Under the pieces are notes generated by a model. That model ran no database searches. It was not told the origin of the DNA and worked only from the letters and a program-made list of their open reading frames with translations. The translations under genes and the position numbers were made by a program. Positions 16,588 to 23,971 of a stretch of DNA of 64,000 bases are shown here, one piece after another. How positions within the stretch are numbered: the stretch's first letter is position 1; the number at the start of each line of letters is the position of its first letter. The DNA is from Martelella endophytica (GTDB lineage Bacteria; Pseudomonadota; Alphaproteobacteria; Rhizobiales; Rhizobiaceae): NCBI RefSeq assembly GCF_000960975.1, contig NZ_CP010803.1, forward strand, positions 4,557,818 to 4,621,817, given 5' to 3'.

Positions 16588-17091
16588 ATGGGAGGTGCAT
16601 CGGGAAAACGGGTGATGCTGGACGAGGATGTTGCAGGATTTATCGGTGGCAAGGTTCTGATGATCGCCGCCACGCGCGACGAGCGGCTGAAGGCCCATGT
16701 CGGGCGTGGCTGCGGCGCGCGCTTCGATGAGGCTGCCGGCGACGTTGTGCTGCTCGCCTCTTCCACCCAATGGCCCGCTTTCGCGCACTATGCCGAACCC
16801 GGCGCGCCGATTGCGGCAACCTTTGTCGATCCTGAAAGCTACCGCGCCTATCAGGTCAAGGGCCGGATCAACCGCGTCGCGCCCTCCAGTCCCGCCGAAT
16901 GTACCCGCGCCCGCGACTATATCAACACCATGCTCGCCCGCATGGCCGAGCTTGGCGTGAGCCGGCTGCAGCTTTCGAGCGTGTTTGCCGATGACACGCT
17001 GATCACCATCCGCTTCTGGCCGGCCGATCTCTACCTGCAGACGCCCGGGCCCGGGGCCGGCTCGCCGATCCGTTCGGGGGAGCGCCGATGA
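16588..17091 (+). CDS. Pyridoxamine 5'-phosphate oxidase-fold protein
   Basis: A 167-residue protein resembling small flavin-binding split-barrel proteins: DEDVAGFIGGKVLMIAATRD near the N-terminus, beta strands IAATFVDPESYRAYQVKGRI in the middle, and VFADDTLITIRFWPADLYLQ at the end. The start ATG at 16588 gives MGGASGKRV; an internal ATG at 16615 (MLDEDVAG) is also plausible. It overlaps the next gene by four bases (ATGA), so the two are translated together. The flavin or heme ligand cannot be decided from sequence. Together with its neighbour it may work as a two-subunit sensor. Confidence 0.65.
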   Translation: MGGASGKRVMLDEDVAGFIGGKVLMIAATRDERLKAHVGRGCGARFDEAAGDVVLLASSTQWPAFAHYAEPGAPIAATFVDPESYRAYQVKGRINRVAPSSPAECTRARDYINTMLARMAELGVSRLQLSSVFADDTLITIRFWPADLYLQTPGPGAGSPIRSGERR

Positions 17092-18419
17092 TCCCGCTCG
17101 AGAGCATTCGAGACGCCTTCGAAGGGATCATGCCCTCGATCATCGCCACGACCGATCCGAGCGGCATCCCCAACCTCTCCTACCTGTCGCATGTCTATTA
17201 CGTCGACCGGAACCATGTGGCGCTCTCCAACCAGTTCTTTTCCAAGACGGCCGCCAATGTCCGCGCCACCGGCCGGGCGACGCTGATCGTCATCGATGGC
17301 CGCACCGGGCTTCAGCACGTTCTCGACCTCGTCTTCGAGACATCACAGGAGAGCGGGCCGGTGTTCGATCACGTCGACGCCCATCTCGACGTGATGGCGG
17401 CACTGCAGGACAAGTCCGGCATGCTGAAGCTGAAGGCCGTTGACATCTACCGCGTGCTCGACTGCCGGCGCATCGATCCCGTCGCGCCGCTGGACGTGCC
17501 TGATCCCGATATTCCGCCGCCGCCCGATCACCTGCCGCGCCTTGCCGCTCTCGTCCGCGCCATCGAAGCCAGCGAGGATACCGAGCGCATGCTTGATGTC
17601 AGCCTCGAAATGCTGGAGAGCGAGTTCGGCTTCCGTCACACGCTGATCATGATCGCCGATGGCGACAAGCTGACGACGATCGCGAGCCGCGGCTACCCGC
17701 ATTACGGTTTCGGCGCCGAGATCTCTGTAGGCGATGGCATTATCGGTGTGGCTGCGGAGCGTGCCCGCACCATCCGCATCTCTGACATGCGCCGCAGCCA
17801 GCGCTACGTTTCGGCGGTTGCAGCTGCAACAGGCACAGCTGAAGATCCAATACCGATGCCGCTCCTGGAACAGCCGCAGACGCAGATGGCGGTGCCGCTC
17901 ACCTTCCGATCCCGCGTCATCGGGGTGCTGTTTGCCGAATCGGAGACGAGCTTTTCCTTCTCCCACGAAGACGAGACCGCGCTCCAGATCGTCGGTGGCC
18001 ATATCGCCGCAGGGCTGGTGCTTGCGGAGCTTTCGGGCACCGATGGCGAGGCGACCGCAGCGGCGCCGGGCGCGCCCGACGAAAGCGGCACGGCGACCTT
18101 TCGCATGACCTATTACGAGCGCGACGGCAGCGTCTTCATTGACGATGCCTATGTGATCCGCGGCGTGCCGGGCCGCCTCCTCCATTATTTCCTGAAGCGC
18201 ACGGCTGAGACCGGCAGGCTAGAATTCACCAATCGCGAAATCCGCCGCGACCGCTCCCTGCTTTTGCCGGACGTGAAGGACAACCTCGAGACCCGCCTCA
18301 TCCTGCTGCGCCGCCGGCTCGATGAACGCGGCGGTCCGGTACATCTCGAGCGCCCCGCCCGCGGCGTCATCCGCCTTGTTCTTCACGGAAGCTTCACCAT
18401 CGAGACAATGGCTGAATAA
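17088..18419 (+). CDS. Split-barrel flavin-fold protein fused to GAF and a winged-helix-like C-terminus
   Basis: A 443-residue fusion. Residues 1-130 are a pyridoxamine-oxidase-like split barrel (GIPNLSYLSHVYYVDRNHVA, then FFSKTAANVRATGRATLIVI). Residues 165-320 form a GAF sensor (LEMLESEFGFRHTLIMIADG, VGDGIIGVAAERARTIRI, MAVPLTFRSRVIGVLFAESE). The C-terminal 100 residues (MTYYERDGSVFIDDAYVIRG, then FTNREIRRD.. and ETRLILLRRRLDE) look like a winged-helix domain, as in transcriptional activators. No kinase, cyclase or ATPase domain is seen. The architecture suggests a ligand-binding transcription factor, possibly for the divergent hemerythrin gene. This role is inference. Confidence 0.65.
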   Translation: MIPLESIRDAFEGIMPSIIATTDPSGIPNLSYLSHVYYVDRNHVALSNQFFSKTAANVRATGRATLIVIDGRTGLQHVLDLVFETSQESGPVFDHVDAHLDVMAALQDKSGMLKLKAVDIYRVLDCRRIDPVAPLDVPDPDIPPPPDHLPRLAALVRAIEASEDTERMLDVSLEMLESEFGFRHTLIMIADGDKLTTIASRGYPHYGFGAEISVGDGIIGVAAERARTIRISDMRRSQRYVSAVAAATGTAEDPIPMPLLEQPQTQMAVPLTFRSRVIGVLFAESETSFSFSHEDETALQIVGGHIAAGLVLAELSGTDGEATAAAPGAPDESGTATFRMTYYERDGSVFIDDAYVIRGVPGRLLHYFLKRTAETGRLEFTNREIRRDRSLLLPDVKDNLETRLILLRRRLDERGGPVHLERPARGVIRLVLHGSFTIETMAE

Positions 18420-18492
18420 ACCCTGTCGACCGAATGTATGGCAGGGCTTCCGTGTTACAGGGGAAGTCTGCTAGGACCGGCCAACAAAGTTC

Positions 18493-19212
18493 ATGGCAGA
18501 AGGAAGCGCGGATATGGTCAGGATCAGTCCGGCCGGAGACAGCGCTGTTACGGTCGAATTCGCCGACGGGATTGATGATGCGATCAACCGCGACGTGATC
18601 GCGCTCGACCGCTCGCTGGCGGAGACGCCGATACCGGGAGTGCGCGAGACCATTCCCTCATATCGTTCGCTCCTCGTATTCTACGACCCCGCCCGCATCA
18701 GGGGCGCCTCCCTGACCGAGAGACTGGCGGCGCGTGCCCAAACCCTGAAGCCGGAAGAGACGCCGGCGCGCCGCTTTTGCGTGCCCGTCTGCTACGACGG
18801 GCCCGATATGGACGAACTTGCGGCCCTGAAGGCGATGACGCCCGCCGCACTCGCAGCCGCCCATGCCGAAGGGCACTACCGGGTGCACATGATCGGCTTT
18901 GCACCGGGATTTGCCTATCTTGGCGGCCTGCCGGAGCAGCTTGCGACGCCGCGGCTCGACGTGCCGCGCCAATTAGTCGAGGCCAGCTCCGTCGGGATCG
19001 GCGGCGCCCAGGCCTGCATCACGTCGCTGCCGGGGCCCAGCGGCTGGCGCTATATCGGCCGCACACCGCTCACCCTGTTCGATGCCGGACGGAAGGAGCC
19101 CGCCTTCTTTCGGGCCGGAGACCTTATCAGCTTCTTTGCCGTCACCGCCGATGACCACGCGGCGCTTGCGCGCCGAGCGGCGGCGGGCGAGATGATCGCG
19201 GAGGCACTATGA
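18493..19212 (+). CDS. pxpB: 5-oxoprolinase subunit PxpB
   Basis: PxpB, together with PxpA and PxpC, converts 5-oxoproline to glutamate with ATP. The 239-residue protein has the allophanate-hydrolase subunit 1 (AHS1) fold: GDSAVTVEFADGIDDAINRD near the start, IPSYRSLLVFYDP, FCVPVCYDG, the signature GFAPGFAYLGGLPEQL and a C-terminal DAGRKEPAFFRAGDLISFF. Older annotation calls such proteins KipI. The ATG at 18493 is used; an ATG at 18514 is a fair alternative. It overlaps pxpC by four bases, so the two are co-translated. The pxpA subunit, usually adjacent, is absent from this window. Confidence 0.88.
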   Translation: MAEGSADMVRISPAGDSAVTVEFADGIDDAINRDVIALDRSLAETPIPGVRETIPSYRSLLVFYDPARIRGASLTERLAARAQTLKPEETPARRFCVPVCYDGPDMDELAALKAMTPAALAAAHAEGHYRVHMIGFAPGFAYLGGLPEQLATPRLDVPRQLVEASSVGIGGAQACITSLPGPSGWRYIGRTPLTLFDAGRKEPAFFRAGDLISFFAVTADDHAALARRAAAGEMIAEAL

Positions 19213-20141
19213 CCACGCTCGAAGTGCTCCGTCCTGGCCTCGCCGTCTCGGTCCAGTCGCGCCCGCGCTATGGCTATCTCGCCGCCGGCGTGTCGCCATC
19301 GGGCGCCATGGACGAGGCCGCGTTCCGCATCGCCAAGGCGCTTGTCGGCAATGGCGAGGATGCCGCCGCGCTGGAATTTGCCCAGTTCGGCGGCAGCTAC
19401 CGCGTCGATCGGCCGACCCTGATCGCCGTCACCGGCGGCGCTGTCGAGATCCGCATCGACGGCGAGCGCATTCCGGCCTGGGAAAGCCGCGTGCTGCCCG
19501 CAGGGGTCACGCTTGAAGTCGGCAGCATGCGCGGCGCGGTCTGGGGCTACATCGCCTTTTCGGGCGGCATCGACGTGCCGGAGGTAATGGGATCTCGCTC
19601 GACGCATCTGCGCACCGGCATCGGCGGCTTCCAGGGCCGCACTCTTGCCGCCGGCGACCGGCTTTCCCTTGGCGAGGCGCCAACTCCGGCACCCCGTCGG
19701 CTCGCTGGCCTGTTCCGGCAACCGCGCGGCCCGATTCGGGTCATTGCCGGCCCGCAAGCCGCTTATTTCGACAGCCGGGCGTGGGCCTCGTTTCTGGGCG
19801 AAGACTACACCGTATCGCGCAAGCGCGACCGCATGGCGTCCCTGTTGGACGGACCGTGGCTCACCGCATGTCGCGGCCACGACATCGTCTCGGACGGCAC
19901 GCCGGCCGGCTCGATCCAGGTTCCAGGCTCCGGCCAGCCGATGGTGCTGACCGCAGAACGGCAGACGACCGGCGGCTACCCGAAGATCGCCACCGTGATC
20001 TCGGCCGACCTCGCCCGGCTGGCCCAGATGCCGAGTGGCGTGCCGTTCCGTTTCCGCTCCATCGACAGGGACGAGGCCGAGGATATCCTGATTGCCGATG
20101 CTCGACGAATGTCGGAGACAATTGACGCAATTGTGCGTTGA
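19209..20141 (+). CDS. pxpC: 5-oxoprolinase subunit PxpC
   Basis: A 310-residue AHS2-family (biotin-dependent carboxyltransferase-like) subunit of the prokaryotic 5-oxoprolinase. It has the family start EVLRPGLAVSVQSRPRYGYL, the strongly conserved AAGVSPSGAMDEAAFRIAKA, the middle GYIAFSGGIDVPEVMGSRST, and the end VLTAERQTTGGYPKIATVI. It starts in the pxpB stop region, a four-base overlap. As 5-oxoproline is a spontaneous damage product of glutamine, this pair is usually housekeeping, but without pxpA nearby it cannot act alone. Confidence 0.88.
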   Translation: MTTLEVLRPGLAVSVQSRPRYGYLAAGVSPSGAMDEAAFRIAKALVGNGEDAAALEFAQFGGSYRVDRPTLIAVTGGAVEIRIDGERIPAWESRVLPAGVTLEVGSMRGAVWGYIAFSGGIDVPEVMGSRSTHLRTGIGGFQGRTLAAGDRLSLGEAPTPAPRRLAGLFRQPRGPIRVIAGPQAAYFDSRAWASFLGEDYTVSRKRDRMASLLDGPWLTACRGHDIVSDGTPAGSIQVPGSGQPMVLTAERQTTGGYPKIATVISADLARLAQMPSGVPFRFRSIDRDEAEDILIADARRMSETIDAIVR

Positions 20142-20175
20142 CTGTCGCGCGCCGTCATGGCCAATGGAACGGAAT

Positions 20176-20203
20176 GTAACGAACAACGTTACTCCGCTAT
20201 TAT
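20176..20203 (+). promoter_or_regulatory. Inverted repeat overlapping a candidate promoter
   Basis: A perfect inverted repeat GTAACG (20176-20181) / CGTTAC (20187-20192) lies directly before TATTAT (20198-20203), a good -10 sequence. A repressor-type operator in the spacer is suggested. No protein gene follows on this strand. Confidence 0.4.
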
Positions 20204-20204
20204 G

Positions 20205-20402
20205 CTCACCGGGTGCGCAGCCGGTGAGAGGAAGCATATGCCTGCGGTTTCGTAAGGCACCGCTTCGCGCACCGGAAACAAGGCGTTTGCGGCGTGTGAA
20301 CAGGGCCGGTCCGCATACCGCGTCCTCTCTTGCCAGGCCTCAAGCCTGCGCCTGAAACACGCATGCCGCGGGGCTCGCCGGTTTTTCCGACGAGCCCCTT
20401 TT
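20205..20402 (+). ncRNA. Candidate small RNA between pxpC and the autotransporter gene
   Basis: About 200 bases run from a candidate -10 box (20198-20203) to a strong terminator (20370-20402), with no supportable protein gene longer than a few codons. An 8-bp hairpin CTCACCGG/CCGGTGAG (20205-20228) lies at its 5' edge. A ribosome-site-like GAGAGGAAG then precedes a five-codon frame ATG-CCT-GCG-GTT-TCG-TAA (20238-20255). It matches no riboswitch or RNA family that I recognise. Promoter plus terminator make a short transcript likely; the start point and role are unknown. An untranslated 3' region of pxpC is the alternative. Confidence 0.35.
20370..20402 (+). terminator. Strong terminator after pxpC/candidate small RNA
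   Basis: GGGGCTCG (20370-20377) pairs perfectly with CGAGCCCC (20391-20398), followed by four T. A second inner pairing (CCGG/CCGA) extends the stem. Confidence 0.75.
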
Positions 20403-20588
20403 CATGCATGCCACGTGGGCAAATCATGCCTCTCGGTTATTACGGCTGACCGCCCGGGCTCCGCAAAAGTCCGTAGACAGAGCGACTTTCCGTGTCGGAG
20501 AAAATCGCACCTGCCTTGGTCGCCGCTTGCCTCCGTATCCACGTTCGGGACCTTTCCGCGGAAAGCGGAAAGGCATTCACCCACGGCG

Positions 20589-23267
20589 TCAGAACTTCAC
20601 ATCGAGCCGGGCACTAACGCTGTTTTGCGAAATGCCGGAGCCGAACTGGCCGCTGTAGCTGACACCGATGCTGGCCATTTCGGTGATACCGAAATCGATC
20701 CCCGCACCGATGACCGCGGTGTCTTCCGCGATCGGAACACCCGCAACCAGGAACGGTGAGGAGCCGACAAAGGATGCGATCGCATCCGGCGTCGTATCGC
20801 CGTAGGCGTGGCGCCAGCCGATATCGAGAAAGGCTGACGAACCAACTTGGCCGAGATCGAAGCCAGTCGAAGCCCGGAAGCCCAGCGTGGTGAAATAGGT
20901 GTTCACAGACTGGGAGGCGACGGAAAGAGCCGCGGCAGACGTTCCGGTCTCGGAGAAGCTGTCAGCGTTGAAGTTGACATAGGAGAGATTGGCATACGGC
21001 TCGACGGCAATCTCTTCCGACGGCTTGTATTCATAGGCCAGTTCGCCGAACACCTGGAATGTTCCGGCATCATACTCGCCCTTCAGCTTGTCGGAGAAAC
21101 CGGTGAAGCTCACCGTACGGTCGACCGAAGGCGTGTTCCATGTGTAGGAAAGGCCCGAACTGACGGAAAGACCGCCAGTTGCGCTCATCGGCCACAGACC
21201 ACCGGTGTAAGCGCCAATCGTGTAGGCTTCGCTATCGCCGGAGGCAGCCGCCTTGTTCGAGAACGAGGTGTAGCCATAGCCTGCCAGCACACCAGCCCGC
21301 CAGTTGTCGCCAAGCGCGCCGTCGAAACCGGTCAGGAAACCGCCGCTTGACGATTTGAGCTTGCCGGCATTGCTGTTGCCATCCCAATCGGTCCAGCCGC
21401 CATAGGCATAACCCCAGGCACCGAAGGTGCTTTCGGGCGCCGTGTCGTAACCGGCTATGCTCTCCGGGCCATCCTCGGTCTCGGCGTAGGACATCGAGGT
21501 GACCTTGGTGGTCGACACACCGCCGAAGGCCTGCTGCAACCGGCCGGTGACAGCGTCCTGAATATAATGCGCCTGATCGATCATCGCCGTGCTGGCGGAG
21601 GCATAGATTTCCGGCGACAAGGCGTTATAGACCGTCGGCGCCTGGTCGACGGTGAGCGTCAGAATGATGTCGTCATAAAGCGCCGGCGGGGTCGCCATGG
21701 TGCCGAGATCCTCGAGCGCATCGGCGACGGCCAACTGGTTCGGCGTTTGCGCATAAGCGGAAAGCGGCACGCCGTTGCGCTGGATGGTCAGGTAGACGTT
21801 GTTCGCGTCATAGGTGACCAGCGGCGAGACGAAGGCATAGTCGTTGATGTTGTTCCACACCGGCGTGTCGGAATCGAAGCGCGTTCCGTTGAACCCGCCA
21901 TCGGCGGTCAGGATCACATAGTCGTAGTTCAGCAGATAGCCATCGATAACATCGACGACGACCGAACCATCAAGGTTGGCGACACCACCGACGTCGATCA
22001 GATCCGCATTGCCGGCCAGATCGACTTCGACGTTGTAGACGGAAGTCGGCCCGAGATCGAGGTTGCCGCCGATGGTGACCATACCGATCGAATTGCCCGG
22101 CGCGAAGAAGCCGAAGCTCTGAAGGTCGCGACGGATAAAGAAATTGCCGGCCAGGGTCGATGTCTCGTCGACATAGCCGCTACCCTCGATGACGACCGGA
22201 GTTTGAGTGGTGCCGCCGGACGACGAGGAAAGCTGCGTGAGAACCAGATCGCCGTTGATAGTGACCGGAGAGGCTCCTGTAATCGTTGGGAAAAGCAACT
22301 GGGCCCGTCGAGCATTGACGTTCCCCTCAACCGTCACGCCCGAACCAAAGGTTACAGGCTGAATAATCTCCGGGTTGCCGCGAACGACAACCGAACCACC
22401 AATCGTGGACCCTGATGTGATGGTTACGGCCGTACCATCATTCTGCACACGAACATTGCCAGGCGTGTCCCCCAGCGTGGTCTGGCCTTCGGCGAGCAGG
22501 AGGCCAGACATCAGATCGGACCAATAGGTCGTATAATCGGTCACCTGATTGTTAAAGTTATTGAGGTACATCCTGAAATACTGCTCTGGCACGTTCCCCG
22601 TCACGCCGACAGGCGTATCCCAAGTGTATATGAGCGTCTCGTTGAAATAGAACTCGACGCGAATTTCGTCGGGGTCGTCCGAGGCGATATACATGCGCAT
22701 GTCGACCGTATTCCAGCCGCCGTAAGAAATCAGCCCTGCAGTCTCCGGAAGGTCGACCCAGCCGCCCTGGTTATAGATGTAGACTTCCAGATGGCCTTCG
22801 CCGTCTTGGTTGGTGAAATTGACAATGGGAAAGATGACGTTGTTGCCGTCATAGACGTTGTTTTCGACATTCTCGGCACTGGTGGCGGATCCCCACATAC
22901 CAGTGCGGATATAGTCGCTATCGGAGCCCTGCTGCCAGCCATCGGAAATGAAGATGTCACCCCCGATGAACGAGTCCCCCGCCGGGACGTCGAGTCCCTG
23001 CATATAGCCCTCGTAGGATTGATGGCTATTGTTGCCGTGAACATCTCCATCGGTGGTAATCGCAAGCACACCAGACCGACCACCATAATCGACAGATGCG
23101 AAGCCTGCAGGCTTCTGACGGTCGACGGTCCACACCGACGGGTCCATATTCACCGGATAAGAGACCACGGTCTCCGCAGACGCGCCGCCCGCCAAGCCAC
23201 ACGCAAGCGCTCCGGCCACAGCCGTCGTGCGCAGAAGCCTGAATCTGATATCTTGCCTTTTCAACAT
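20589..23267 (-). CDS. Autotransporter with lectin-like passenger
   Basis: A large type V secreted surface protein of 892 residues. A Sec signal peptide ends at GGASA-ET (residue 31). Residues 35-270 are rich in Gly, Asp, Tyr and Trp with beta-strand spacing (SFIGGDIFISDGWQQGSDSD, WNTVDMRMYIASDD, IRVEFYFNETLIYTWDTPVG), like a concanavalin A/laminin-type fold. Residues 270-500 form a beta-helix-like repeat region (GDLVLTQL, AGNFFIRRDL, GNLDLGPTSVYNVEVDLAGN). Residues 620-892 are the 12-strand translocator barrel (TFGAWGYAYGGWTDWDGN start) ending in the terminal Phe of LDVKF. A 700-bp A+T-rich region precedes it. Sugar binding is inferred only from the fold. Confidence 0.85.
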   Translation of the reverse strand: MLKRQDIRFRLLRTTAVAGALACGLAGGASAETVVSYPVNMDPSVWTVDRQKPAGFASVDYGGRSGVLAITTDGDVHGNNSHQSYEGYMQGLDVPAGDSFIGGDIFISDGWQQGSDSDYIRTGMWGSATSAENVENNVYDGNNVIFPIVNFTNQDGEGHLEVYIYNQGGWVDLPETAGLISYGGWNTVDMRMYIASDDPDEIRVEFYFNETLIYTWDTPVGVTGNVPEQYFRMYLNNFNNQVTDYTTYWSDLMSGLLLAEGQTTLGDTPGNVRVQNDGTAVTITSGSTIGGSVVVRGNPEIIQPVTFGSGVTVEGNVNARRAQLLFPTITGASPVTINGDLVLTQLSSSSGGTTQTPVVIEGSGYVDETSTLAGNFFIRRDLQSFGFFAPGNSIGMVTIGGNLDLGPTSVYNVEVDLAGNADLIDVGGVANLDGSVVVDVIDGYLLNYDYVILTADGGFNGTRFDSDTPVWNNINDYAFVSPLVTYDANNVYLTIQRNGVPLSAYAQTPNQLAVADALEDLGTMATPPALYDDIILTLTVDQAPTVYNALSPEIYASASTAMIDQAHYIQDAVTGRLQQAFGGVSTTKVTSMSYAETEDGPESIAGYDTAPESTFGAWGYAYGGWTDWDGNSNAGKLKSSSGGFLTGFDGALGDNWRAGVLAGYGYTSFSNKAAASGDSEAYTIGAYTGGLWPMSATGGLSVSSGLSYTWNTPSVDRTVSFTGFSDKLKGEYDAGTFQVFGELAYEYKPSEEIAVEPYANLSYVNFNADSFSETGTSAAALSVASQSVNTYFTTLGFRASTGFDLGQVGSSAFLDIGWRHAYGDTTPDAIASFVGSSPFLVAGVPIAEDTAVIGAGIDFGITEMASIGVSYSGQFGSGISQNSVSARLDVKF

Positions 23268-23971
23268 GACTTTCCCTCTAAAAGCGTGTCGCCCTGCAGG
23301 CTGACACTGTCAGGCTGAGACCTGACGCCCCGTTCTCCAGTCGACGCGAGAGCACGCACGACCCCTCAGCAATCCCCCGCGGAATTCGCGCTGGATAAAT
23401 TCGCCCGGTCGACCATAGCGACGCAGGCTTCGACCCTTTTTTTTCCCTCCGGAACCTGCACCTATCCCATCAGCCGTGCAGTCAACCGCAATATCGATAT
23501 TGCTAACATCGCCTATCAGCGTCACGCAATAAAAATGGGTATCGCGTATAGATTGAATAATATCCATAGTTGCCTTAATATCACAAATGACCTGGCAACC
23601 TAGCGAGCCGACATCCACACAGGCATTCGTATATGCCACCCAGACAACATGTAAATATATGTTAATAAATGCTTTATTAATTTTTTCTGATGATGATTTT
23701 TGGGGGAAATTTAAAGTGACACCATGTAAGCAATATTTGACAATGCAACTATAAATATTATTGGTATCTAATTTACTGACATCTAAATCAGCAAAAGCAA
23801 TCATAAGGTGTGGTGAAAAGAAGCCATATGCAGGGGCCAAATGCTCGTGCGTCCGCCCGCTGCGGACGGGGCAGGAAGCAATCGCTATCGATCGTCAGGA
23901 TACGACTTTTCGCCCGGTGTCTGGCCACCGGTTATGGCCGGTTCACACCGGCGCAGCGACGAGAGAGAGGT
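23268..23971. other. A+T-rich non-coding region upstream of the autotransporter gene
   Basis: About 700 bases without a credible gene. Bases 23500-23830 are far more A+T-rich than the surrounding chromosome. The autotransporter's promoter should be here. A long minus-strand open frame through it lacks family features and normal codon use. The composition suggests acquired or silenced DNA. Confidence 0.5.

Noticed and set aside
20142..20402. Cobalamin, TPP, glycine or SAM riboswitch, or 6S RNA, in the gap after pxpC
   Set aside because: None of the conserved boxes of these RNAs is present, and no protein gene follows on the same strand.
23310..23840. 176-codon minus-strand frame in the A+T-rich region
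   Set aside because: Half is A+T-rich with atypical residues, half is antisense-like high-G+C tail; no domain or start signal.
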